64,000 nt of DNA, from positions 434,001 through 498,000 of the forward strand of contig JAXGNG010000002.1 of assembly GCA_040768125.1 (NCBI GenBank), given 5' to 3'. The notes below the pieces were generated by a model. It had not been told where the DNA came from. It was given only the letters and a program-made list of their open reading frames with translations, and ran no database searches. The position numbers and the translations under genes are program-made. The stretch is from RBG-16-49-21 sp040768125 (lineage in GTDB: Bacteria; Spirochaetota; UBA4802; UBA5550). Below are positions 25,815 through 34,160 of the stretch, piece by piece; positions within the stretch are counted from its first letter, which is position 1; the number at the start of each line of letters is the position of its first letter.

Positions 25815-26930
25815 ATGCTCACGAAATTCGACGAACTGACATGCCACCAGGTGGCCTCAACCTTCGATCACCCCGGGACGAGCGACCGCGCATGGACCGA
25901 AAAGCTCTGGTGCAATCTCCACGACACGAAAGGGGAACTGGTCCTCGCGACCGGTTTCGGCGTGTATCCCAACCGCAACGTGATCGACGGCTACGGGTGC
26001 GTGAACATCAAGAACCGCGAGCAGTACAATATGCGCGTTTCACGAACGCTCAGGCCGCGTATCGACGAGATCGCAGTGGGCCCCCTCTCATACGAGGTGA
26101 TCGAGCCCTTCAAGAAAGTCCGGATTGCCATGGGGGAGAACGCCTATGGCATCGCCTACGACATCGAGTTCATCGCGACGATGATTCCGGGTGAGGAGGA
26201 ACCCCAGTTCGGGCGGAGCAGGGGACGCGTGTACATGGATACACGCCGCTATGCACAGCTGGGCCGCGCGAGGGGATGGATCAAGGCGGGAGGGAAAAAA
26301 TTCCCGGTGGATGAAATGAACTTCTACGCCCAGAGGGACCATTCCTGGGGCATACGCATGGGCACCGGTGCGGCGGAGCAGGGCGTACAGGCGCCTGACC
26401 ATGAAAAATTCACCGCGATGATGATAAACTGGCTCACGGTCCAGTTCGCGGACCGCGGCATCTACTGCTACCTCATGGAAAAAAACGACGGGACCGTACA
26501 GTTCCTGAGCGGCTCGGTCGTGCACAGAATCGGAAGCGGCAGGGAGCCGCTGGGAATACGGGGAGTGGATCACCGGTTTTCCTATCATCCCGGCAAACAG
26601 CGGATGCAGTCCGGAGAAATGACCTTTACCTGCGATGACGGATCGAAAATCGAGCTTTCGATGAAGGAGCTGACCACGATGTACCTGCGGGGCGGCGGGT
26701 ACGTGGGGTACAAGGGCTACCGGCACGGCACCTGGATGGGCGATTACTGGGAGGACGGGGAGACCTGGAACGTGGGCGATGGCGCCGTGGCCGATGAAGT
26801 GCACGGCCTTGACGATACCGTGGTCGAGGTGCGTTGCGCCGGCGAGACGGGATACGGTATCATTGAAAACATGATATTCGCGCCCTTCACGAAATATGGC
26901 TTTACCGAGTGGGGCTTCAGGCCCGCATAG
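25815..26930 (+). CDS. unassigned protein with RDHSWGIR motif, copy 1
   Basis: 371-aa soluble protein, no signal or membrane segment. Starts MLTKFDELTCHQ after a strong RBS (GGGGAGGA, 25803-25810). It is clearly paralogous over its whole length to the protein at 27988-29082: both share CHQ-x4-TFD, FG-x-YPNRN, RTLRP/RVLRP, VGPL-x-YE-x-IEP, RDHSWGIR (about residue 183) and GYGIIE/GYGIVE near the end. The W-x-HSWG style core recalls the lipocalin-like AttH/CrtC superfamily and domains of unknown function next to APH-like kinases, but I cannot assign a reaction. An SDR and a kinase-SCP2 fusion lie close by, which suggests a hydrophobic small-molecule substrate. Confidence 0.72.
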   Translation: MLTKFDELTCHQVASTFDHPGTSDRAWTEKLWCNLHDTKGELVLATGFGVYPNRNVIDGYGCVNIKNREQYNMRVSRTLRPRIDEIAVGPLSYEVIEPFKKVRIAMGENAYGIAYDIEFIATMIPGEEEPQFGRSRGRVYMDTRRYAQLGRARGWIKAGGKKFPVDEMNFYAQRDHSWGIRMGTGAAEQGVQAPDHEKFTAMMINWLTVQFADRGIYCYLMEKNDGTVQFLSGSVVHRIGSGREPLGIRGVDHRFSYHPGKQRMQSGEMTFTCDDGSKIELSMKELTTMYLRGGGYVGYKGYRHGTWMGDYWEDGETWNVGDGAVADEVHGLDDTVVEVRCAGETGYGIIENMIFAPFTKYGFTEWGFRPA

Positions 26931-26935
26931 GGCTT

Positions 26936-27757
26936 TCAGTAGGCGTTTTTACCGCGGCCCAGGAGGGAGAGTACCCCCCCGATAAGGCTCCCGATAAGGG
27001 GCGCCGTGAGGAGGGACACGAACATCCTGTTGCCGAGACCGGGTATCACTACCGTTTTCCCCCGTGTGAGTGCACTGAGAGAGGTCTCCACCACTTCCCC
27101 GGGTGTCATCCACGCGAAGGCGGGTATGGCGCCGTAATTAAAGTCCCGGTACTCCTCGGTTCGCATGAAGCCTGTATCGGTAAGGCCGGGGCAGAGGGCC
27201 TGTATGACGACGCCGGTCCCCTCGAGCTCGTCCCTGAGACCCAGGGTAAACATGTTAATAAAGGCCTTGGTGGCGGAGTAGACGACGTAGTGGGAGGTGG
27301 TGAAAAACGCGCCGATGGATGATACGTTGACGATCCAGCCCCTTCCCCGGGCCTTCATGGCGGCCGCGGCCACCCTTGCGAGGGCCGTCGTGGCGGAAAC
27401 ATGAAGGCGGATCATGGCGTCGGCTTTTTCCCCGGCCACGTCCACGAGGTGACCCCTGGTCCCGAACCCGGCGCTGTGGACGAGTAGCTCGATCGTTTCG
27501 TCGGATCCGATCAACCTGAGAACCCGCATGAGGCCCTTTTCGTCGGCGAGGTCCGTCGCGAGGACCCTTGTCCGCACGCCATGGTTCGCGGCGATTTCAG
27601 CGGCGAGGTCGTCGAGCAGTTTTTTTCTCCTGGCGATAATCACCAGATCAAAGCCTTCAGCCGCGAGCCGGCGCGCGAAGGCTGCGCCGATACCGCTCGA
27701 TGCGCCGGTCACGACGGCGGTGCGTCCCCGCGTGTCATGGTTGAAATATCTTTTCAT
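26936..27757 (-). CDS. short-chain dehydrogenase/reductase
   Basis: NAD(P)-dependent oxidoreductase, classical SDR type, 273 aa. Cofactor motif TGASSGIG, structural NVSS with catalytic Ser in the VSSIGAF block, and catalytic YSATK (Tyr-x3-Lys). The C-terminal extension has a hydrophobic stretch (VSLLTAPLIGSLIGGVLSLL), which may associate with membrane, as in several SDRs acting on lipids. An in-frame GTG at 27778 would add seven residues. It is inserted on the opposite strand between the two RDHSWGIR paralogues. Substrate unknown. Confidence 0.88.
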   Translation of the reverse strand: MKRYFNHDTRGRTAVVTGASSGIGAAFARRLAAEGFDLVIIARRKKLLDDLAAEIAANHGVRTRVLATDLADEKGLMRVLRLIGSDETIELLVHSAGFGTRGHLVDVAGEKADAMIRLHVSATTALARVAAAAMKARGRGWIVNVSSIGAFFTTSHYVVYSATKAFINMFTLGLRDELEGTGVVIQALCPGLTDTGFMRTEEYRDFNYGAIPAFAWMTPGEVVETSLSALTRGKTVVIPGLGNRMFVSLLTAPLIGSLIGGVLSLLGRGKNAY

Positions 27758-27881
27758 CGCGCTATTCCGCTCCTCCACGGTACCCGTGAGGGTCTTCTCG
27801 CCCGTTTCGGGGCAATCATACGCGAAGGGATAATCGAGTAAAGCGCTTTTGTACGAGCAAACACCGGTGGGATCAATTGTA

Positions 27882-27910
27882 TTGACAAAAAATCACGCAT
27901 GGTCAAGAAT
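27882..27910 (+). promoter_or_regulatory. possible promoter of the second RDHSWGIR gene
   Basis: TTGACA at 27882-27887, 17-bp spacer, AAGAAT at 27905-27910. Perfect -35, weak -10. About 78 bp before the ATG at 27988. Confidence 0.35.
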
Positions 27911-27987
27911 TACCATCGGATGAGTGATTAAACATATGCATGCCGCGTCATGCACGCCTTGTTCAAATAAAAAGACACGAGGCCGCC

Positions 27988-29082
27988 ATGCTTACCAGGT
28001 ATGATGAATTCCTGTGCCATCAGACCGTGGATACCTTTGACAGCGTCGCCACGAGCGCAAGGGAATGGACGGAAAGAATCTGGTGCTCCGTCCATGACAC
28101 GACGGGCCGGTACCAGTTCGTTGCGGGTTTCGGCCACTACCCGAACCGGAACATCATGGACGCCTTCGCCTGCCTTGTCATCGAAGGCAAGATCCAGCAT
28201 TGCCTGCGAGCCTCCCGGGTCCTTCGGCCAGGCTTCGACCGCGTGCGTGTCGGGCCCCTAGAGTACGAGATTATTGAACCGATGAGAAGGGTGCGCCTCA
28301 CCATTGGTGCAAATGATCACGGTCTCGAAGGTGAGATCGATTTCATCGCCGCGATGCCGCCCCACGAGGAGGCCGCGCAGATCAACCGCACCAGGGGCCG
28401 GATACTGGAAAATGTAAAACGGTACGTGCAGGTGGGGCGACCCGAGGGATGGATTCGCGCCGGGGGAACCCGCGTTGAGATAGACCGGTCATCCTGGCGC
28501 GCCGAGCGTGACCATTCATGGGGCATTCGTCGTGGCGGCGGGGTCCCCGAAACCGGCGTGCAGCCGGGCGAAGTTCCCGTCGGGTATTTCTACAATTTCA
28601 TGCTGGGACAGTTCGACGGCTGGGGCGTCACCTACCATACGCGCGAGGACTGGGATTCCCGCGTTCTCTCCTTCAGCGGTGCCATGGTGTATCCAGAAGA
28701 ATCGGGAAAGGGTGAAAGAATACTATCCGGCATAAATCATTCATTCACATTCCGGCCCGATGTGAGGCAGATACGCGGGGGATCGGTTATTCTGCATCCT
28801 GAAGACGGCGATTCAGTGGAGATTGAAGTGCGCCCCCTTTCCACGTGCCACATCAGGGCGGGGGGATATTTTGGATTCCGGGGATTCACCCACGGCCTCT
28901 GGTTGGGAGAAGAGTACTGCGACGGGTTCACCCTCGATCTTACCGATCCCGGGGTTTTCCGCGAGGTTTCGTTTCTCGAGGATTTTATGTGCGAGCTTCG
29001 CTCTGGCAATGAGGTGGGGTACGGCATCGTCGAGCTCGTGCTCATAGGGAAATATCCGCGGTACGGGTACCTGTCGTACTGA
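27988..29082 (+). CDS. unassigned protein with RDHSWGIR motif, copy 2
   Basis: 364-aa paralogue of the protein at 25815-26930. It starts MLTRYDEFLCHQTVDTFD and shares FGHYPNRN, VGPLEYEIIEP, RGRILENVKRY (copy 1 RGRVYMDTRRY), RDHSWGIRRGGG (about residue 181) and GYGIVE. No signal peptide or membrane segment. The start at 27988 matches copy 1. It is followed after 75 bp by the kinase-SCP2 gene on the same strand. The duplication with conserved motif suggests related but distinct substrates. Function unknown; AttH/CrtC-like lipid or isoprenoid modification is only a structural guess. Confidence 0.72.
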   Translation: MLTRYDEFLCHQTVDTFDSVATSAREWTERIWCSVHDTTGRYQFVAGFGHYPNRNIMDAFACLVIEGKIQHCLRASRVLRPGFDRVRVGPLEYEIIEPMRRVRLTIGANDHGLEGEIDFIAAMPPHEEAAQINRTRGRILENVKRYVQVGRPEGWIRAGGTRVEIDRSSWRAERDHSWGIRRGGGVPETGVQPGEVPVGYFYNFMLGQFDGWGVTYHTREDWDSRVLSFSGAMVYPEESGKGERILSGINHSFTFRPDVRQIRGGSVILHPEDGDSVEIEVRPLSTCHIRAGGYFGFRGFTHGLWLGEEYCDGFTLDLTDPGVFREVSFLEDFMCELRSGNEVGYGIVELVLIGKYPRYGYLSY

Positions 29083-29157
29083 CCCGTGCCGGCGGTGAAG
29101 TGATGACGAGGAGGTGAAGAGGGGGAAGCGGCGCTGCCAATCTCCCATGCTCATGCG

Positions 29158-30531
29158 ATGAACAAGGAACTTGATACCGCTGAACGGATAGTTTCCCGCC
29201 TGACGCCCTGGCTCAAAAAAATGATGAAGGGCGCATCGGGGATCACGATCTCTGGAATACATAAGCCCGGCATGGGCCTTTCGAACGAAACCTATCTTTT
29301 CGACCTGTCCTGGGAGGAAGGGGGAACACGGCATGAGCGGGGCTTGGTCCTGCGGTGCCCCCCGGCCGACCATCGCGTTTTTCCCGATTACCACCTTTCG
29401 CACCAGTATCACGTAATGAATGCATTGAAGGGCTCACCGGTGCCGGTGCCGGCGATGTGGGGAATCGAGGAGCGCGAGGATGTGATCGGAACACCCTTCT
29501 ATATCATGGAGCGGCTCAGGGGAACCATGCCGAAGGACTATCCCTCCTACCATGGCTCCGGCATGCTCTGGGAGATGACCCCCGATGAGCGGAGGGCACT
29601 CTGGTGGGACTCCCTCTCGGTCATGGCCGGGATACATGCGACGGACTGGAAGGCGGCGGGCCTTCAATTCCTGGGTGTTCCCGGCGCCGGGACCGACCCG
29701 ATCGACCGGCAGCTCGATTACTGGACGAGATACCTAGAATGGACGCGAGACGATCCATCGGAACAACACCCCGTACTCGAAAGGGCCCTCGAGTGGCTCC
29801 GGGAGAACAGGTACGAGCCGGAGAGGATTTCCCTCTGCTGGGGCGACGCGCGAATCGGAAACATGCTCTACGACGAGAAGACATGCGAGATCGTGGCGGT
29901 CCTCGACTGGGAGATGGCGTTCCTCGGCGATCCGGAGGCGGACCTCGCGTGGTTCATGTTTATCGACAGATATCTTGCCGAGGAATACCGGCTCCCGCGG
30001 CTTGAAGGGCTCCCCGGGCCTGATGAGACCGCGCGGCGGTACGAGGAGATTACGGGCAACACGGTGAGGCACGGCCGATACAACGAGATATTCGCCGCCA
30101 CGCGGTTCGGCCTTATACTCGTCTCGGTCATCAAGAAACTCATGCGACTCGGTATGCATGACTACGGGGACATGATCGGCAACAATCACTGCACGAGGAC
30201 GCTCGCGTCGTTCCTGGGGATGCCGTCCCCGGGCGCGCAGCCCGGTGCGCCGACCGAAGGGAGTGATGGAAGGCTCACGGTTCAGTTCCACCTCTCGGGA
30301 CCGGGAGGGGGGGACTGGTATATCATATGGGATGACGGAAGCGCCGAGCGTCAAGTGGGCGTCCTCGACGCGCCGCTGTGCACCGTGAGATCGAGCTTAG
30401 AGGACTGGCGCGCGCTTCAGAGCGGTGAACTCAACCAGCTTGACGCCTGGACCTCCGGGCGTCTCAAGGTGGAGGGTGATCTCAATGTCATGATTCGACT
30501 CAAAGATGATATCCGCAGGCTGTTGGGGTGA
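29158..30531 (+). CDS. APH-type kinase fused to a C-terminal SCP2 sterol-carrier domain
   Basis: 457 aa. Residues about 1-340 are an aminoglycoside-phosphotransferase/choline-kinase fold: catalytic loop CWGDARIGNML (Asp and Asn present, the usual His replaced by Trp as in the ACAD10-like branch) and metal site AVLDWEMAFLGDPEADLAWF. Residues about 355-457 (from RLTVQFHLSGPGGGDWYI to DAWTSGRLKVEGDLNVMIRL) match an SCP2 lipid-binding domain. The frame cannot start earlier because of an in-frame TGA at 29101. No clear Shine-Dalgarno is adjacent. Antibiotic resistance is unlikely; phosphorylation of a lipid-like or CoA-linked hydroxyl substrate carried by SCP2 is inferred. Confidence 0.82.
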   Translation: MNKELDTAERIVSRLTPWLKKMMKGASGITISGIHKPGMGLSNETYLFDLSWEEGGTRHERGLVLRCPPADHRVFPDYHLSHQYHVMNALKGSPVPVPAMWGIEEREDVIGTPFYIMERLRGTMPKDYPSYHGSGMLWEMTPDERRALWWDSLSVMAGIHATDWKAAGLQFLGVPGAGTDPIDRQLDYWTRYLEWTRDDPSEQHPVLERALEWLRENRYEPERISLCWGDARIGNMLYDEKTCEIVAVLDWEMAFLGDPEADLAWFMFIDRYLAEEYRLPRLEGLPGPDETARRYEEITGNTVRHGRYNEIFAATRFGLILVSVIKKLMRLGMHDYGDMIGNNHCTRTLASFLGMPSPGAQPGAPTEGSDGRLTVQFHLSGPGGGDWYIIWDDGSAERQVGVLDAPLCTVRSSLEDWRALQSGELNQLDAWTSGRLKVEGDLNVMIRLKDDIRRLLG

Positions 30532-30545
30532 GGCCGTCGTTTCCA

Positions 30546-31235
30546 TCAGGGTCCATCGAGAAGGCTTATCTTTATCCGCAGGGTTTTCATGGTGAATCCC
30601 GTCATCTTGTCGGGGCGGATTTTCATAAGATCCACGTCAATGTAGGTGCTTTCGTCAACGTGGGGAGGTATCCTCACCTCGAGCTGCGAAGTGGTATGTA
30701 TCCTTCCCACGCCGCTGCAGACGCGGCATTTGCCCGACGCATCGGACTGGTTCCCGCGGCACAGCGGGCAGATCATCCTCGCCGGTAGATCGAGATAGGC
30801 GACGGCCCCCCTCCGGGCCTCGGACATGGTGACGAATATCTCTATGTCCTGCCCGAAGTTGTAGATGATGTCCTTTCTTTTCATTCCTTTCGGCAGGAGA
30901 CGGGCCTTGAGCATCTCGCCCAGGGTCGCGGAATATTTTATCCGCTTCTTCGAAATGATCGTGTCGCCGCGCACGTTCCTTTTCGAGCTCGCGAAGAGAA
31001 GGCGGTCATACTCGATGCGGTGTCCCTCGTCGGCGAGAATGCGGTAACCGCGGATGATAAGGTCAAGTTTTTCAGTGAGATTTTCATCCGGTTTATTCGA
31101 CGTGTCGGGATGGTAGCGTTTGACGAGTGCGCGGAAAGCGGCCTGTACCTCGGGGAGTCCCGCCGAAGGGGCGAGATTGAAAATCGCGTAAAAGTCGATC
31201 ACCTCGCCCTTTTTATCGTAGCAGGAGGGAAGCAT
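30546..31235 (-). CDS. J-domain (DnaJ-like) protein with a single zinc-knuckle pair
   Basis: 229-aa protein. The J domain at the N-terminus (about 14-75) keeps the HPD tripeptide in LVKRYHPDTS, so it should stimulate a DnaK-type Hsp70. The middle has a short Cys motif CPLCRGNQ-x5-CRVCSGVG, half of the four-repeat zinc domain of DnaJ, followed by a DnaJ C-terminal-like beta segment (EVRIPPHVDESTYIDV). The start at 31235 has AGGA 6 bp upstream. Not the housekeeping DnaJ, which is about 370 aa with four CxxCxGxG motifs. No chaperone genes nearby. Confidence 0.8.
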   Translation of the reverse strand: MLPSCYDKKGEVIDFYAIFNLAPSAGLPEVQAAFRALVKRYHPDTSNKPDENLTEKLDLIIRGYRILADEGHRIEYDRLLFASSKRNVRGDTIISKKRIKYSATLGEMLKARLLPKGMKRKDIIYNFGQDIEIFVTMSEARRGAVAYLDLPARMICPLCRGNQSDASGKCRVCSGVGRIHTTSQLEVRIPPHVDESTYIDVDLMKIRPDKMTGFTMKTLRIKISLLDGP

Positions 31236-31304
31236 GTAACTGTCCTTTCGCGTGATACTAGCCCTTGCACCGCACGCTGTCAACGATATAATGGTGCGCC
31301 TTCC

Positions 31305-31688
31305 TCAGTCTGAATCCCCCACCAGTGGACGACGCCCGGTGATGCGAAAGAATACCAGGAACCGGTCCGCGTCCTCGACCTTCGCGGATTCAGCCCTCTT
31401 TTTCCTTCGAAGGTCATCGATCAGGGGGCTGTTTTTTTCCTCGCGGATTTTTTCGATATAGAGTCGCATCCCCGCGTAACCCGCGTCACCTTCCCGGAAA
31501 AGAAACGAGGCCCTCGGGTTGGCGAGTAGATTGCGATGGCTTCTCCGGTCCCCCATTATGAACGCGATGGTTTCATCATCGATAACATGGGGCCTTGAAT
31601 AGACCGCCATGTTGACGTTGCCGTCGGAATCCGCGGTTGCCAGAATGCCCAGTCCGCGCGTTGATTCAAAATAGTCGTTCAGGTTCAT
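31305..31688 (-). CDS. pyridoxamine-5'-phosphate-oxidase-like flavin-binding protein
   Basis: 127-aa split-barrel protein. LGILATADSDGNVNMAVYSRP, IAFIMGDRRSHRNLLANPRASFLF and RLYIEKI follow the PNPOx-like FMN/F420/heme-binding family. GAGGAGG lies about 6 bp before the ATG at 31688. Such proteins range from flavin reductases to heme-utilisation proteins; reaction not predictable. Starts 70 bp downstream of the J-protein region on the same strand direction, so it is probably the upstream gene of a loose pair. Confidence 0.8.
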   Translation of the reverse strand: MNLNDYFESTRGLGILATADSDGNVNMAVYSRPHVIDDETIAFIMGDRRSHRNLLANPRASFLFREGDAGYAGMRLYIEKIREEKNSPLIDDLRRKKRAESAKVEDADRFLVFFRITGRRPLVGDSD

Positions 31689-31901
31689 CGTATACCTCCT
31701 CGCTGATATACGCATGGGATCAAGTCCGGGTATCCTGTCAACGGCAAAATGCTTCGATTTTCACGGTCGAGTCGAGGTGTTTTTTGATATGGGCATGAAA
31801 CGTTCCTGGACGCCTCCATACCTTTATTGTTGTCATGAAAAAATATACTTGCCCGCGGATAGTGAAGTAATGTATCTGTTTCCACACGAAAGGATCGGCA
31901 T

Positions 31902-32846
31902 ATGCGAAGACCTGTTACTTGTTTCATTATCTACGCCGCGGTAACCGTGGCATCTTTTCATGCTCCCGGCGCCGAGGCGGAGGAAAGCAGGCTGGTCAGC
32001 AGCACCCTGAACGTCGGTGGCCGTGAGCGCGCCTACGAGCTGTTCATCCCATCGGAAGAGGGGAATCGGGAGAAACGGCCCATCGTGGTCGTTCTCCATG
32101 GAGCCCAGGGATGCGGCGCCGCGATGAGAGAACTTCTCGACTTCAACCGCTTCGGGGAGCGGGACGATTTCATGGTGTTGTATCCCGACGCGGCGGGACC
32201 CTTCTGGAACGACGGAAGGGTCGACCCGCATTCGCCTTCCTACAGGGATGGCGTTGACGACGTCGAATACATCGAACGGCTGGTGGCCCACGTGGTTGAA
32301 CAGCATGGCGGAGATCCGGACAGGGTCTACGTCGCGGGATTCTCGAACGGCGGCATGATGGCCTTGAGGGTCGGGCTGGAGGTTCCGGAAATCATCGCGG
32401 CAGTCGCGTCGGTTTCCGGTACCCTGCCAAAGCAGATAGCCCGTCGGGAGCGGCGGACTCCCGTGCCGATGCTACTTGTCCATGGAACCGAGGACCGCAC
32501 GGTCCCATGGAGGGGAGGGCGTCTGGTGAGAAAGAAGGAAGATCATGGCGAGGTGCTCTCCGTGCTCGATACGTTCCTCTTCTGGGCCTGGAATAACGGT
32601 TGCGCGGGAAGGGCCGGTGTCGAACCCATGCCAGAATTTCAGGGGGGGAACGGTACGCGGGCCTATCGGTTGTCATTTGAATGCGGTGATTCCTCCAGGG
32701 AAACGGTCCTGGTTGCCATACAGGGCGGCGGACACGGCTGGCCGGGGGCGGGGATGCGCGACGGGAGGCCACGGGCGATAGAAGGGGGAGGGGAAGACGC
32801 GGTTGAATTGATCTGCGGGTTCTTTCTGCGGCATCGCAAGAAATGA
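31902..32846 (+). CDS. secreted polyhydroxybutyrate-depolymerase/feruloyl-esterase-like hydrolase
   Basis: 314-aa alpha/beta hydrolase of the LpqC/PhaC-depolymerase family. A signal peptide (MRRPVTCFIIYAAVTVASFHA) ends near GAEAEE, so it is exported. Oxyanion motif VVVLHGAQGCG, nucleophile GFSNGG (Gly-x-Ser-x-Gly), acid Asp in LVHGTEDRTVPW, His in GGGHGWPG. AAGGA lies 7 bp upstream of the ATG. Likely hydrolyses an ester in the periplasm or outside; the polymer or aryl ester is not predictable. Confidence 0.87.
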   Translation: MRRPVTCFIIYAAVTVASFHAPGAEAEESRLVSSTLNVGGRERAYELFIPSEEGNREKRPIVVVLHGAQGCGAAMRELLDFNRFGERDDFMVLYPDAAGPFWNDGRVDPHSPSYRDGVDDVEYIERLVAHVVEQHGGDPDRVYVAGFSNGGMMALRVGLEVPEIIAAVASVSGTLPKQIARRERRTPVPMLLVHGTEDRTVPWRGGRLVRKKEDHGEVLSVLDTFLFWAWNNGCAGRAGVEPMPEFQGGNGTRAYRLSFECGDSSRETVLVAIQGGGHGWPGAGMRDGRPRAIEGGGEDAVELICGFFLRHRKK

Positions 32847-32874
32847 GACGGCGGAGCGGGTTGTCCCGGAATGA

Positions 32875-33861
32875 TCAGGACGCGTCGAGTATACCCGAGG
32901 AGATGAACCAGTCGATGGTATCGCGTATCGTCTCTTCGATGGGGCGGGGCGCGTACCCGAGTTCCCGGCTCGCCTTTTCATGTGATATAAGCCGATGGCT
33001 CCGAACCGTTTTAAGGGCGTAGGGAGTGAAATTGAAGTCGTTGTCGGTGATCTTCGATACGGCAAGAACCAGATGTGCCGGGAAAACGCAGAGCCACATC
33101 GGTGTCGCGAAGGTGGGCGTTTTTCTTCCATACAGATTGGAAACGACCTTCGAGACGTCACAGACGTGGCGCCAGTGGCCGCTCACGAGATACGCTTCTC
33201 CGGCCCGTCCCTTCTTTTCCGCCGCGAGGGCGCAGGCCGCGACATCGCGCGCGTCAACCCAGTCATATCCTCCATCAACGAGGGCGGGATAACGGTTGCG
33301 GTAGATATTCATCAGGGTCTCCCCCATGCGCGAAGGCTTGAAGTCATGGGGCCCGAGCACCGCCGTCGGGTTGAGGACCACGGCATCGAGGCCGCGATCC
33401 ACTGCCTCCAGCACATCTTTCTGGCTTATGGCTTTCGAGCGGTCATAGGGGAATTCATCGCGACCCAGGGCGAGTTCGGTTGTTTCGTCAATGACTTCTT
33501 CCGGGCCAATTGAGCGGTAGGCGTGTATCGAACTGAAGTGGACCAGACGTGTTACCCCGCACTTCAGGCAGGCTTCGATCACGTTTCTCGTGCCTTCGAT
33601 GTTGACTTTCTCCACCATGCCCCCGTCGGAACCCGCAAGGGAAATGCGCGCCGCGAGGTGGAACACGGTATCCGCGCCGTCGCAGAGCCGGATGAGAGAA
33701 TCAGGATCAAGGACGTCACCCGTGATGGTTTCGACATCAAGGCCCTCGATGGCGCGGCGGTCATTGCGCGCAAGTACGCGAAGGTCGCGTCCCTGGCCGA
33801 GTATCATTCGCCCCAGGCTTGCGCCGATGTGCCCGCTCGCTCCCGTGAGTGCCGCATGCAT
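32875..33861 (-). CDS. NAD-dependent epimerase/dehydratase (dihydroflavonol-4-reductase-like)
   Basis: 328-aa extended SDR. The cofactor motif is LTGASGHIG at the N-terminus, followed by FHLAARISL, a Ser-Ser pair in VHFSSIHAYRS, and the catalytic Tyr-x3-Lys as YDRSKA. TAVLGPHDFKPSRMG resembles the HpnA/dihydroflavonol-reductase branch that reduces sugar or steroid-like ketones. Single gene, convergent with the esterase. Substrate unknown. Confidence 0.85.
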   Translation of the reverse strand: MHAALTGASGHIGASLGRMILGQGRDLRVLARNDRRAIEGLDVETITGDVLDPDSLIRLCDGADTVFHLAARISLAGSDGGMVEKVNIEGTRNVIEACLKCGVTRLVHFSSIHAYRSIGPEEVIDETTELALGRDEFPYDRSKAISQKDVLEAVDRGLDAVVLNPTAVLGPHDFKPSRMGETLMNIYRNRYPALVDGGYDWVDARDVAACALAAEKKGRAGEAYLVSGHWRHVCDVSKVVSNLYGRKTPTFATPMWLCVFPAHLVLAVSKITDNDFNFTPYALKTVRSHRLISHEKASRELGYAPRPIEETIRDTIDWFISSGILDAS

Positions 33862-34134
33862 AGTATCCTGTCTCCCGGTGGAAAATCAAGTAGGTGATAA
33901 CGCGCCCATTGTTATGCCGGGCCCGGGCGCCAGGGGAAAAGCGTGACCCGGAATCCGGGGGTGCATCCGACAGGAATATGATGTATGGTTAAATAATCAA
34001 GACAAAAACATCAATGATGCGGTCATCCGGTTCTTCTTGATCCGAATAGTGCCGATAGTACCCGAGTTGGAACCTGGTTTTTGGCAATCAAACGGAGGCA
34101 TTGTCAACAGCGCGAAATGAATTTGACGGCATAC

Positions 34135-34160
34135 CCTGAATTCAACATTCAAGTGCAACA
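34135..34160 (+). repeat. IS30 left terminal inverted repeat
   Basis: Begins CCTGAATTCAA and ends AAGTGCAACA. The transposase stop codon (34149-34151, minus strand) lies inside it. 21 of 26 bases match the reverse complement of the right end. Confidence 0.85.
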
